Source: CBDBCK01 sp965203345 (lineage in GTDB: Bacteria; Chloroflexota; Dehalococcoidia; Lucifugimonadales; Lucifugimonadaceae). Taken from it: DNA of 64,000 bases. The position numbers were made by a program, and so were the translations under genes. Of the stretch, positions 17,598-25,393 are shown in pieces. The notes below the pieces were generated by a model. The model saw nothing but the letters and a program-made list of their open reading frames with translations. It made no database searches and was not told the origin of the DNA. The stretch's first letter is position 1. Each line of letters begins with the position of its first letter. The stretch covers positions 744,001 through 808,000 of the forward strand of contig CBDBCK010000028.1 in the NCBI GenBank assembly GCA_965203345.1, given 5' to 3'.

Positions 17598-17712
17598 TCT
17601 CTGTTTTTGTCGGAATCCAGAAACAGTTCTACACCGTGCGGACTTAAACAGTTTGTGAGTAAGATGGGCACGGTACAGCAACTGATGTAGTTTGAAAAAA
17701 GGAACTCTGCTG

Positions 17713-18303
17713 TTGTTTACCGGTATCGTAGAGGACATGGGCGAAGTTGAACGTATAAATTCAAGACGGCTCACGATAAAGGCCTGTACGACCTCGTCTC
17801 GCCTTGAGAAAGGGGGGAGTATTGCGGTCAACGGCACCTGTCTCACTGTAACCGGTTTTCCTTCAGAGAGTACGTTCAATTGCGATGTAACGTCGGAAAC
17901 GATACGCAGGACTAACTTAGGCGAGTTGCTTATCGGCGACCGTGTTAACCTGGAGACGCCAGTTGTTGCCGACAAGCCTATGGGTGGACACTTTGTGCAG
18001 GGGCACGTGGATGGAGTAGGGCGCATAACCGAGGCTAATCAAGACGGGAACTCTGTAGAGGCGTGGATAAAGGCACCTGCACAAATAATGAGATACGTGG
18101 TGGAGAAGGGCTTCATAGCCGTAGATGGTATAAGCCTGACTGTAACGGCGGTAACCGACTCCTCTTTCGCTGTATCCTTAATACCTATAACCAGAGAGTT
18201 AACTTCGTTGGGCAGCAAGGGGCCCGGTCACCTAGTGAATCTGGAAGCGGATATCATCGCAAAGTACGTAGAAAAGCTGGCGCAAGGATGGAATCAGAGA
18301 TAA
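17713..18303 (+). CDS. ribE: Riboflavin synthase alpha subunit
   Basis: 196 residues from a TTG at 17713, chosen because family members begin MFTGIVE and AAAAGGA sits 9 bases upstream; a longer frame opens at 17692. The two tandem lumazine-binding repeats are clear: MFTGIVEDMGEV with INGT-like AVNGTCLTV in the first half, and FVQGHVDGVGRI with AVDGISLTV in the second. It dismutates two 6,7-dimethyl-8-ribityllumazine molecules to riboflavin. The start of ribBA overlaps its end by 16 bases, which suggests coupled translation. The 115 bases before it contain no recognisable FMN riboswitch. Confidence 0.95.
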   Translation: MFTGIVEDMGEVERINSRRLTIKACTTSSRLEKGGSIAVNGTCLTVTGFPSESTFNCDVTSETIRRTNLGELLIGDRVNLETPVVADKPMGGHFVQGHVDGVGRITEANQDGNSVEAWIKAPAQIMRYVVEKGFIAVDGISLTVTAVTDSSFAVSLIPITRELTSLGSKGPGHLVNLEADIIAKYVEKLAQGWNQR

Positions 18304-19547
18304 CAAACGGTTTGGATCCCACTCCTGCTCCTATTGCGGCAGAATCGTCAGTAAAGGCTGCTATAGAGGCTTACAAAAAGGGTGGCATGGTCATCTTGGT
18401 GGATGATGAGGGACGAGAGAATGAAGGAGACTTCAGCATGGCCGCCGAAGATGCTACTCCAGAGGCAGTCAACTTCATGGCTAAAGAAGGCAGGGGTCTA
18501 ATATGTGTTCCTATGCTGGGCCAAGATCTGGACAGGTTGAACCTCCCAATGATGGTTAACCGTAGTTCAGCGCCCTTTGGCACGGCGTTTACAGTATCCG
18601 TGGACGCCACCCAAGGGATAACTACAGGCATATCTGCTGCAGACCGCTCCCGTACTATTCAACTACTTGCGGATCCTCATTCTAAGCGGGAAGACTTTGT
18701 AACGCCGGGGCATATTTTCCCTTTACGATACCAAGAAGGCGGCACCCTTGTGAGAGCAGGTCAGACAGAAGGATCAGTGGATATTGCGATGCTAGCAAGC
18801 AAAAGGTCTGCTGCTGTCATATGTGAAATACTGAACGAAGACGGCACTATGGCAAGACGTCCCCAGCTTGAGGCTATATCAAAGAGACGAGGCATACCTA
18901 TAGTATCGATAGCTGACATCATAGCGTGGCGACTTGGGACTGAATCGTTCATAGAGAGAGTAGCCGAAGCTCGACTTCCCACCGCGTTCGGTAACTTCCG
19001 AGCAGTAGCATACAAAAGTAGAACTGACTCCGCGGAGCACCTGGTGCTTATTAAGGGAGCCCTGTCATCCAAGACCGAGACCCTAGTAAGGATGCACAGC
19101 GAATGTCTGACTGGCGAAGTGTTCGGATCATTGCGTTGCGAATGCGGAGTGCAGATCAGGCTTGCTTTGGAGGCTATAGAGAGCGAAGGGAATGGAGTCC
19201 TGGTCTATATGCGGCAAGAAGGACGCGGCATAGGACTTCACAACAAAATCAAGGCCTACGCTCTGCAAGATCAAGGACTGGACACGGTAGAGGCGAACGA
19301 GAGGCTTGGATTTAATATGGATCTCCGTCAATATGGCATAGGGGCGCAGATACTACGAGATATAGGTGTCCGAAAGTTCAGACTGCTGACTAATAATCCG
19401 AAGAAGATAGCAGGTCTGGAAGGATTTGGGCTTGAGATGACCGCTGCTATACCGATAGTTGCACCCTTAAACGATGAGAACAGACGATACATGCAGACGA
19501 AGCACGAGAAGATGGGCCATATTTTAGACTTTGAAAGCTCGGAATGA
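18288..19547 (+). CDS. ribBA: Bifunctional 3,4-dihydroxy-2-butanone-4-phosphate synthase/GTP cyclohydrolase II
   Basis: 419 residues from the ATG at 18288; the frame is open further upstream, but that part overlaps ribE and has no homology. The RibB domain (about 20-215) carries the acidic motif DDEGRENEGD. The RibA domain (about 220-415) has the zinc cysteines in HSECLTGEVFGSLRCECG, the GTP-binding RQEGRGIGL and the LTNNPKK segment. It supplies both precursors of riboflavin, one from ribulose 5-phosphate and one from GTP. Its TGA overlaps the ribH ATG (ATGA). Confidence 0.96.
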   Translation: MESEITNGLDPTPAPIAAESSVKAAIEAYKKGGMVILVDDEGRENEGDFSMAAEDATPEAVNFMAKEGRGLICVPMLGQDLDRLNLPMMVNRSSAPFGTAFTVSVDATQGITTGISAADRSRTIQLLADPHSKREDFVTPGHIFPLRYQEGGTLVRAGQTEGSVDIAMLASKRSAAVICEILNEDGTMARRPQLEAISKRRGIPIVSIADIIAWRLGTESFIERVAEARLPTAFGNFRAVAYKSRTDSAEHLVLIKGALSSKTETLVRMHSECLTGEVFGSLRCECGVQIRLALEAIESEGNGVLVYMRQEGRGIGLHNKIKAYALQDQGLDTVEANERLGFNMDLRQYGIGAQILRDIGVRKFRLLTNNPKKIAGLEGFGLEMTAAIPIVAPLNDENRRYMQTKHEKMGHILDFESSE

Positions 19548-20011
19548 GTAAGAACCCGCCTTCCTTGAGTGCTCCAACTGCAGTGAGTGCCAATGTGGTC
19601 ATCATAGCGGCTATGTTTAACGCCGACGTAACCGATCGTCTACTTGAGGTAGCACTAAATCGTTTGCTTGAGGCTGGAGTTAAAGAGGAAAACATCTCGG
19701 TTGACCGCGTTCCAGGAGCATTTGAACTACCTTTAGCTGCCCAGGCTTATGCAGAACGAGAAGATGTAGCGGCTATCTTGTTGCTGGGTGCCGTCATTAG
19801 GGGAGAGACCGCCCATTTTGAGTACATAGCGCGAGCAGCGGCTGAAGGTGCTACGCGTGTCTCGCTGGACTCCAAAAAGCCTGTCATATTTGGTGTATTA
19901 ACTACCGACACCCTTGAGCAAGCAGAAGAGAGGATCCCCCAAGCTAAATATTGGGCAAATTCAGCACTCGCTATGACCCGATTCAACGACAAAGTCCGCA
20001 AAGGTCGCTAA
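19544..20011 (+). CDS. ribH: 6,7-dimethyl-8-ribityllumazine synthase
   Basis: 155 residues, ATGA overlap with ribBA. Family motifs: VPGAFELPLAA, LGAVIRGETAHFEY with the catalytic His, and FGVLTTDTLEQAEER. It condenses the RibA/RibD and RibB products into lumazine, the substrate of RibE, and normally assembles into pentamers or icosahedral shells. It closes the set ribD-ribE-ribBA-ribH; the separate phosphatase step and the RibF kinase are not in the window. Confidence 0.97.
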   Translation: MSKNPPSLSAPTAVSANVVIIAAMFNADVTDRLLEVALNRLLEAGVKEENISVDRVPGAFELPLAAQAYAEREDVAAILLLGAVIRGETAHFEYIARAAAEGATRVSLDSKKPVIFGVLTTDTLEQAEERIPQAKYWANSALAMTRFNDKVRKGR

Positions 20012-20030
20012 TAATATAGTAACGACCCCA

Positions 20031-20085
20031 CGGCTAAAATTTATAATCGCCTATACATAGTCAAAAATAATCTTAATTTAAGCCG
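20031..20085. terminator. Possible bidirectional terminator between ribH and the convergent O-methyltransferase gene
   Basis: Inverted repeat CGGCTAAAATT (20031-20041) and AATTTAAGCCG (20075-20085), with one mismatch and a 33-base loop, followed by TTCTTGTTTG. It is in the right place, between convergent genes, but the loop is long, so the call is weak. Confidence 0.3.
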
Positions 20086-20241
20086 TTCTTGTTTGCACCC
20101 TTCAAAGGGTATTATGATTCTGTTTATATCCGTCTTGCAGTTATTTGCTAGCCAGGTTTAGAATGCAGCAGCTCTTTCCTGTTAAATTTCTTCAGATAAG
20201 CCGAATGATTTTTCATGGGTAGTTGTGAACCATTTCATTCA

Positions 20242-21951
20242 TCATTGCGCTACTCCTACCAGGATGGAAGGAAGTGCCGCTATTCGTCGAACATCGTCTA
20301 ATGCAAACCCAGCTTTTTCCAACAGTGACGCGTAGTGGGAAACAGTTCGCTCCGCCCCGCCAGTTGCCATAAGGAGATGCAGGTCGCACAAACTTCCCAT
20401 CATACTATCCTCGGATAATAACATCTCCACTACGAACAACTTGCCTCCCTTAGGCAATGCACTGTGAGCATGGCGGAGAAGTTGAACTGCTTTTGAATCG
20501 TCCCAATCGTGAAGAACGCGAGCCATTACTACAGCATCAGCTTTTATTCCCCATAGCTTGAAGAAATCGCAACCTTGAAGCTCCACATGGTCGTTGAGCT
20601 TACGTTTCGACGCTTGTTGAGTGACCTCTGGAAGATCAAGTATTACAATGTGCAGATCCGGGTATTCTGCGACCATCAGTTGGGCGAGAGTACCGAGCCC
20701 ACCGCCCGCGTCAATAACCCGTTCGTTGCCTCTAAGTCTGAGGGAGGGTGGTACCAGTGAGTAGTCGTGAACGGCGTAGCTCATTAACATCTGGTGATGG
20801 TCTCGCACTTGCTCAGGATAAGCGGCGACTTCGCTGAATATGTCGGGACTCCGCCGTTCGCTGTCCAATAGAATCGCACCTGGTAACTCCTGCCATATCT
20901 GCGTAAAGCGTCGTCCGTACTCCTTGGCGGCGCTTGCGAGAGTCATAGGGTTGTCGGCCTTCAAGTAACTTCCCCGAGTCGTCGTGTGCCATTCATCGTT
21001 CAACTGCATCGTCAGCCCAAGTTCTGCCAGCGCGCGCAATAGCCGTGAAGTCCGTCTGCTATCCAGACCACATTCTTGAGCTATAGCACTGGAGCTACCT
21101 GGTAAAGCTTCAAACACCCGCAATTCGACAGCGGCGCATATCGTCTGAGTACGCCAGAAGCCGACCATATCGCTGGACAGCGAGGCGAACTCACTCTTCA
21201 TCGCAGGGCGCAGTTCCGTTACGATACGCCCCGACTCGTCGATAATCTCCAGACCGCCGTCAAATCGCTCAACGCGAGCTTGACCGTTATAGAACGATTC
21301 CACAGCTGAGAAGCGACGAGCGTAGATAGGGATACCTTTGGCATTTATATGAGTCCAGCCTTTATCGTCCCGTGCTCTAGCGAAGCCTTTGTGGAACACA
21401 TCCAGGTCTAGAAACCATGCGCCGTGAGAGAACTCGCCTCGATAGTTGATGTGGGTTGAGCGCCCGCTGTTGGACTGTACAACGCTGAACCCGTCGCGAA
21501 AGTCGCCTGCGTAACGCCATCGCTCTTCGTATGCAGGCGTCCCATCAGGCAAGATGTGAAAATAGTTACCATTACTTTCCCGAACTGTGCACAATCTTCC
21601 CTGAAAATTGCCGCACCAATCGTAGCTATCAGCGTACGCGTCTGTGCCGTCTGGACGGATATGACGCCACCCATCCTCTGAGATTACTGCAGCGAGATCA
21701 TTATAGAAGCCGAATGTCCGCTGGAATCGACGGTCATAAGCCGCTGAACCGTTTGGATGGATGTGCCATGCCTTACCTCCTTGACGCACCGGAGCAATTC
21801 CTGGCTCATGGAACTTAAAGACCTCATCAAAACGCTGGAAGTAAAGAGGTGAACCATTTTGTAGGTGATGCGTACCATCCTGAGATATGTTACTGTCTCG
21901 CCACGTCAAGACGTTACGCTCACCGGTTTCCGCATGTTGCACCCAAGACAT
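20242..21951 (-). CDS. Fusion protein: six N-terminal ~35-residue beta-type repeats plus a COMT-like O-methyltransferase
   Basis: 569 residues. Residues 15-245 hold six degenerate repeats resembling WG/KWG repeats. Each has an aromatic or turn segment, then H-I/L-x-x-x-G (for example HIHPNG, HIRPDG, HILPDG, HINAKG); the conserved histidines fall at 28, 63, 97, 132, 167 and 201. Residues 255-569 form a family 2 O-methyltransferase: a winged-helix dimerisation region, SAM loop DAGGGLG at 414-420 and the general-base motif VLHDWDD (H481). The start overlaps the radical SAM gene by 46 bases, so the two are co-translated. The methyl acceptor is unknown; the repeats may bind it or a carrier. Confidence 0.88.
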   Translation of the reverse strand: MSWVQHAETGERNVLTWRDSNISQDGTHHLQNGSPLYFQRFDEVFKFHEPGIAPVRQGGKAWHIHPNGSAAYDRRFQRTFGFYNDLAAVISEDGWRHIRPDGTDAYADSYDWCGNFQGRLCTVRESNGNYFHILPDGTPAYEERWRYAGDFRDGFSVVQSNSGRSTHINYRGEFSHGAWFLDLDVFHKGFARARDDKGWTHINAKGIPIYARRFSAVESFYNGQARVERFDGGLEIIDESGRIVTELRPAMKSEFASLSSDMVGFWRTQTICAAVELRVFEALPGSSSAIAQECGLDSRRTSRLLRALAELGLTMQLNDEWHTTTRGSYLKADNPMTLASAAKEYGRRFTQIWQELPGAILLDSERRSPDIFSEVAAYPEQVRDHHQMLMSYAVHDYSLVPPSLRLRGNERVIDAGGGLGTLAQLMVAEYPDLHIVILDLPEVTQQASKRKLNDHVELQGCDFFKLWGIKADAVVMARVLHDWDDSKAVQLLRHAHSALPKGGKLFVVEMLLSEDSMMGSLCDLHLLMATGGAERTVSHYASLLEKAGFALDDVRRIAALPSILVGVAQ

Positions 21952-22940
21952 AAGGGGTGGTTGCGGTACGTTGCAATCAGGTTACGGTAAAGTTCCCCAT
22001 TCCATATGTCCATCAAGTCTTGATCGTGGAGATTTCCGAAGTCGCCAAGCGTTCTTCTCTGAATATCGGGTGCGCAACATGGATCGAAACGTCCCCCTGC
22101 ACTGACCCATGCTTCCTGTCCAAGGAATGGGCATGAACCTCCTGGTGCTAGGTCATGTGTCGCGTCTTCATCCAGCAGGAAAATGTTCTCAAGCAACATG
22201 TGATTTCCATTGGCTAGGGTACGCTCATGAGCTGCTTCTCTGGCTGCTAGAACCGCCTTGTTCCAACGCTGTATAACCTCTGGATTACGGCGCATTGACT
22301 GGTCTTTGATCTCGTCAAAATGAGTCCATAAGTGATGCCCCTTAACCCGATCTACGCCAAGCTCAATAGCGAGTCTTACAACGTCGGCGAGTTCTTCCAC
22401 GTTGGCCTCAAGGAACGTGAGTTGAAAAGTTACGCTGCATCGATTACCACCCCCTGCTGTATGTGCGTCCCGTACCTCAATGAAGGTCTTTACGTTGTTG
22501 AGCACCTTATCCCAGTTCGAACCGAGCATTATCGCCTCTTGTGTCTTCTTCGTTGCACCGTTCCATGAGATCTTGGTGTCCGACGTAACGGGGACTATAC
22601 GTTTAGCCCATTCTCTCGCGCCTAACCTTGGGAACGTCCCATTGGTCGTGAGGTTGAGCTGGATATTATACTCGCTGCAGAGAGCGAGTATATCCTCGAA
22701 ATGTTCGTATAAAAGCGGTTCACCCATAGTGGAAGGGATTATCTCACGGAGACCATTGGCTGCCCCAGCTGAAACAATCCGGCGGATAAGGTCAATGGGC
22801 ATCAAACGGCGCGGCCTTCTCTCCTTTCGCCTAGCAATTTGTAATGGGCTGTATGGCGAATGTTCCTCGCACATAATGCAACGCATGTTGCAGGTGTCGG
22901 GGTTAGTATCGAAGGTGACACGCCAAGGGCCTTTAGCCAT
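21906..22940 (-). CDS. Radical SAM protein with SPASM-like C-terminal domain
   Basis: 344 residues. The [4Fe-4S]-SAM motif CNMRCIMC (C17, C21, C24) is followed by the MGEPLLY (GEP) motif and a partial TIM barrel. The C-terminal region has C270, C288-C289, C331 and C334 in a SPASM-like pattern with DIWNGELYRNL, normally binding auxiliary Fe-S clusters. Such enzymes modify peptides, sugars or cofactors by radical chemistry; the substrate is unknown. It is the intact copy: an almost identical first third lies at 23692-24043. It overlaps a glycosyltransferase fragment by 8 bases upstream and the O-methyltransferase fusion by 46 bases downstream. Confidence 0.92.
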   Translation of the reverse strand: MAKGPWRVTFDTNPDTCNMRCIMCEEHSPYSPLQIARRKERRPRRLMPIDLIRRIVSAGAANGLREIIPSTMGEPLLYEHFEDILALCSEYNIQLNLTTNGTFPRLGAREWAKRIVPVTSDTKISWNGATKKTQEAIMLGSNWDKVLNNVKTFIEVRDAHTAGGGNRCSVTFQLTFLEANVEELADVVRLAIELGVDRVKGHHLWTHFDEIKDQSMRRNPEVIQRWNKAVLAAREAAHERTLANGNHMLLENIFLLDEDATHDLAPGGSCPFLGQEAWVSAGGRFDPCCAPDIQRRTLGDFGNLHDQDLMDIWNGELYRNLIATYRNHPLCLGCNMRKPVSVTS

Positions 22941-23189
22941 GTTTGTTCACCTTGGCACTGTTTTTGTTGCTTAGGACACGCCTGTAGAGTTGCTCTACCT
23001 CCTTTACGTGTTCCTTTATATCGGGCACGTCTCCCGACTTGCTAAAGACGTAGCCACGCTCACCTAGACAACGCGCCCATGCAGGATCATCCACAAACCT
23101 CTGCATCTGGACAGCCATGGATTTAACCGACCGGTGCTCAAACTGAAGGCCGTTCACCTCGTGATGAACGTATTCGGCCATGCCTCCAA
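22509..23189 (-). repeat. Tandem duplication unit, copy B (681 bp: GT4 3' end plus radical SAM 5' part)
   Basis: Bases 22589-23189 match 23692-24292 at a constant offset of 1103 with only scattered substitutions. Bases 22509-22550 match 23190-23231 at an offset of 681. The two offsets show a 681-bp tandem duplication into which 460 bp were later inserted with loss of 38 bp (681 + 460 - 38 = 1103). Confidence 0.9.
22933..23189 (-). pseudogene. 3' fragment of the GT4 glycosyltransferase gene
   Basis: Encodes the last 85 or so residues of the enzyme at 24036-25364 (from GGMAEYVHHEV to the stop), almost without change. The frame extends to 23241 only by reading through the duplication joint into radical SAM sequence and the cassette edge, giving a meaningless N-terminus. 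It lacks the nucleotide-sugar binding E-x7-E region and cannot be an active transferase. It sits directly upstream of the intact radical SAM gene, keeping the parental 8-base overlap. Confidence 0.88.
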
Positions 23190-23231
23190 ATCCCAGTTCA
23201 AGCCGAGCATTATCGCCTCTTGTGTCTTCTT
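23190..23231 (-). repeat. Distal piece of radical SAM copy A, left of the inserted cassette
   Basis: 42 bases that match 22509-22550 with two or three substitutions. This is the continuation of the interrupted radical SAM copy beyond the insert and marks the duplication joint with GT4 sequence at 23189/23190. Confidence 0.85.
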
Positions 23232-23232
23232 C

Positions 23233-23296
23233 GTTACTCACCGGAAAATTAGGAGCGCAGCGAATAATTTTTCCGAGTGCAGTAACTTGTTATATG
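23233..23296 (-). repeat. attC-like imperfect palindrome downstream of the VOC gene
   Basis: Left arm GTTACTCACCGGAAAATTA (23233-23251), 13-base loop, right arm 23265-23286. The right arm pairs with the left arm over its length but has three unpaired bases, as do the extrahelical bases of attC. An outer GTTATATG lies at 23289-23296, the inverse of the CATATAAC at the other cassette end (23685-23692). At 64 bases it is in the attC size range. A plain terminator hairpin is the alternative. Confidence 0.55.
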
Positions 23297-23298
23297 AA

Positions 23299-23661
23299 TT
23301 ACTCATTAATTAAATGAATTGTATTAGATGGGCTGCTCAACCAAAAGCCATTGAAGCTGGCTGGCAAAGGCTCTATTTCATCTCTAATTGTACAGCCTTG
23401 CTCTTTAAGGTATTTTTTTGCCTCAACAGCATTATTTGTCTCAATTTCCAGCCATGTCTCGGCCTGACTCAACCCTGATATTTTATCTACCCATAAGTTT
23501 TTATCTCCAAACTCGAAAGCTATTGAATCAAACTTGTCGGGCGAGTTGGTATCTTTTTGCTTTAGTCCTAATACAACTTTATAAAAAGTTACCATCTTTT
23601 CAAACTCATGAGTGGGCACTTTTATCGCGATATTTTTTCCTGGGCTAAACTTTGGTTTCAT
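23299..23661 (-). CDS. VOC-superfamily (glyoxalase/dioxygenase-like) single-domain protein
   Basis: 120 residues with the beta-alpha-beta-beta-beta fold pattern of the VOC superfamily: IAIKVPTHEFEKMVTFYKVVLGL at the N-terminus (only part of a motif), FEFGDKNLWVDKI, then WLEIETNN and a final GFWLSSPSNTIHLIN strand. Function cannot be assigned; VOC proteins include glyoxalases, extradiol dioxygenases and antibiotic-binding proteins and are common integron cassette cargo. AT-rich and lysine-rich, unlike the three VOC paralogues at 42.8-45.6 kb, so it is of foreign origin. It is the only gene in the insert at 23232-23691. Confidence 0.85.
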   Translation of the reverse strand: MKPKFSPGKNIAIKVPTHEFEKMVTFYKVVLGLKQKDTNSPDKFDSIAFEFGDKNLWVDKISGLSQAETWLEIETNNAVEAKKYLKEQGCTIRDEIEPLPASFNGFWLSSPSNTIHLINE

Positions 23662-23691
23662 GGATTCTCACTATTTTCAGAGTGCATATAA

Positions 23692-24043
23692 CGGGGACTA
23701 TACGTTTAGCCCATTCTCTCGCGCCTAACCTTGGGAACATCCCATTGGTCGTGAGGTTGAGCTGGACATTATACTCCCTGCAGAGAGCGAGTATATCCTC
23801 GAAATGTTCGTATAAAAGCGGTTCACCCATAGTGGAAGAGACTATCTCACGGAGACCATTGGCTGCCCCAGCTGAAACAACCCGGCGGATAAGGTCAATG
23901 GGCATCAAACGGCGCGGCCTTCCCTCCTTTCGCCTAGCAATTTGTAATGGGCTGTACGGCGAATGTTCCTCGCACATAATGCAACGCATGTTGCAGGTGT
24001 CGGGGTTAGTATCGAAGGTGATACGCCAAGGGCCTTTAGCCAT
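23692..24043 (-). pseudogene. Truncated duplicate of the radical SAM gene (first ~117 codons)
   Basis: Carries the intact start and CNMRCIMC motif and is nearly identical to the first third of the gene at 21906-22940, but is cut at base 23692 by the inserted cassette. The frame then runs about 15 codons into cassette sequence and stops at 23645. The barrel and SPASM cysteines are absent, so no active enzyme is expected. The fragment follows the intact glycosyltransferase with an 8-base overlap, as in the parental operon. Confidence 0.9.
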
Positions 24044-24292
24044 GTTTGTTCACCTTGGCGCTGTTTTTGTTGCTTAGGACACGCCTGTAGAGTTGCTCTA
24101 CCTCCTTTACGTGCTCCTTTATATCGGGCACGTCTCCCGACTTACTAAAGACGTAGCCACGCTCACCTAGACAACGCGCCCATGCAGGATCATCCACAAA
24201 CCTCTGCATCTGGACAGCCATGGATTTAACCGACCGGTGCTCAAACTGAAGGCCGTTCACCTCGTGATGAACATATTCGGCCATGCCTCCAA
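23692..24292 (-). repeat. Tandem duplication unit, copy A (main part)
   Basis: Matches 22589-23189 base for base at offset 1103. It contains the end of the intact GT4 gene and the start of the truncated radical SAM copy. Match ends abruptly at 24292/23189 inside the GT4 gene, which locates the right edge of the duplication. Confidence 0.9.
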
Positions 24293-25364
24293 CGTCAGCC
24301 GTGAGCACTGGGACACGTGTTTGCTGCGCCTCGTGTATCACGAGGGGTGAGTTCTCTACCCATACCGAAGGGACGACAATAGCATCTACCCGGGTGAAAA
24401 CATCCTGGACGATTTCCTGGTTGCGGTACTCTGGAAACCATTCCACGCGAACGGACGCGTCTCCGTATAGGCCCTGAGAAAAGGTCTTGAGTGACTTGGT
24501 CTCCTGATTTAACGGCCTGCCCCAGATTCGGAGGATCGGCTTACCATTTAATTGGCTGAAAGCCTGGATGAGGTTGTGGATGCCTTTTGCCGGGCGGTGT
24601 GTACCTATGTAGCCGAACGTGAACGGCTCATTCTGGGTTCGCTCACGCCTTCCCAAGCGAGACAGGTCAAAGCCGTAGTCAATGTAGACCAACTTTCGCT
24701 CTGGAATATCAAATTCATCGCGATACCTTTTAAGTAGATATCGCGCCGGAGCTATAAAGATATCCACAAGCTTGGTCATATCTCTTGAGTGTCGCATTCG
24801 GCGCCCAACCCAGCCTGTCCAATAAGCAATGTCGGCCTCACGTTCTTCCGGCGCTCCGCCGAAGTAGCGGGCATAGCAACGTTCTGCGCACTTACGGTCA
24901 TCTTGCCCGTTGCAAGAAGCCCATAGATTGCTAGGGTCAAGCGGGAACGTCTGCATGAACTGCCCGCGTGGACACATCACCCAGTAATCGTGCAGAGTGT
25001 AGACAATCGGTATAGACCGCGCTGCAACCTCCTTCAACAACGATATTGATAGATGATTCAGGTGTCCAACGTGCACAATCTCCGGCTGGACGCGGTCAAG
25101 TGTCTCTGTGAAACGATGGTCGATGCCTAACTCTTGGTATCGATCCTTATTGCGTGGATTGTTGACAACGTGAAGCGTAATTTTTGGTTCATCAGGGTCT
25201 TGTTCGTGCCAAAGGTGGAAGTCGGGTATAAAAGGATCTTCTTCGCGTGTGAAAACATCCACCTCATGGCGCTCGGCAAGACCATGGCAGAGAGTCTGCG
25301 TATACAGCTCGGAGCCTGCATTGTAACGCATCGGGTAGCCATGGATAACCTGAAGAATTTTCAT
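24036..25364 (-). CDS. Glycosyltransferase family 4 (GT-B fold)
   Basis: 442 residues. The N-terminal half starts KILQVIHGYPMRYNAGSE, typical of GT4 enzymes that act on nucleotide-sugar donors. The C-terminal half has FGYIGTHRPAKGI, VVPSVWVENSPLVIHEAQ with the E-x7-E donor-binding motif, and VGGMAEYV. A cysteine-containing insert (about 150-185, WASCNGQDDRKCAERC) could bind a metal. It should transfer a hexose to a lipid-linked or other acceptor at the inner face of the membrane. It follows the epimerase by 29 bases and precedes radical SAM sequence, forming a cluster that builds or decorates a saccharide. Confidence 0.92.
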   Translation of the reverse strand: MKILQVIHGYPMRYNAGSELYTQTLCHGLAERHEVDVFTREEDPFIPDFHLWHEQDPDEPKITLHVVNNPRNKDRYQELGIDHRFTETLDRVQPEIVHVGHLNHLSISLLKEVAARSIPIVYTLHDYWVMCPRGQFMQTFPLDPSNLWASCNGQDDRKCAERCYARYFGGAPEEREADIAYWTGWVGRRMRHSRDMTKLVDIFIAPARYLLKRYRDEFDIPERKLVYIDYGFDLSRLGRRERTQNEPFTFGYIGTHRPAKGIHNLIQAFSQLNGKPILRIWGRPLNQETKSLKTFSQGLYGDASVRVEWFPEYRNQEIVQDVFTRVDAIVVPSVWVENSPLVIHEAQQTRVPVLTADVGGMAEYVHHEVNGLQFEHRSVKSMAVQMQRFVDDPAWARCLGERGYVFSKSGDVPDIKEHVKEVEQLYRRVLSNKNSAKVNKHG

Positions 25365-25393
25365 TGTTCAAGTCTTATACGGTAAAGCCTTCA

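Larger units (their letters stand above)
23232..23691 (-). mobile_element. Putative integron gene cassette carrying a VOC-family gene
   Basis: 460-base AT-rich insert in a duplicated radical SAM gene. On the minus strand it begins with the core-like G|TTATATGCACT (23692 downward), carries a single gene in that orientation, and ends with CATATAAC (23296-23289) followed by an imperfect hairpin. That is the order of a cassette with its attC site. The target, CCCCG|TTACG in the intact copy, is a plausible secondary integration site. The 38 bases missing on the far side lie between two AACG repeats, as expected if a small deletion followed insertion. No integrase gene is in the window. Confidence 0.55.

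Noticed and set aside
17598..17712. FMN riboswitch before ribE
   Set aside because: The 115-base gap between ribD and ribE is too short and shows none of the conserved FMN-element sequences; no such element was seen before dcd or ribD either.
18063..18287. 75-codon N-terminal extension of ribBA
   Set aside because: The frame is open, but it overlaps ribE in another frame, shows no family similarity, and ribBA proteins begin near the ATG at 18288.
22933..23241. A short independent gene ending like a glycosyltransferase
   Set aside because: Its first 18 residues come from the duplication joint and cassette edge; the rest is a copy of the 3' end of the GT4 gene.
23233..23296. Simple rho-independent terminator after the VOC gene
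   Set aside because: Not excluded, but no T-run follows in the gene's direction and the paired inverse GTTATATG/CATATAAC words at both insert ends fit a cassette better.
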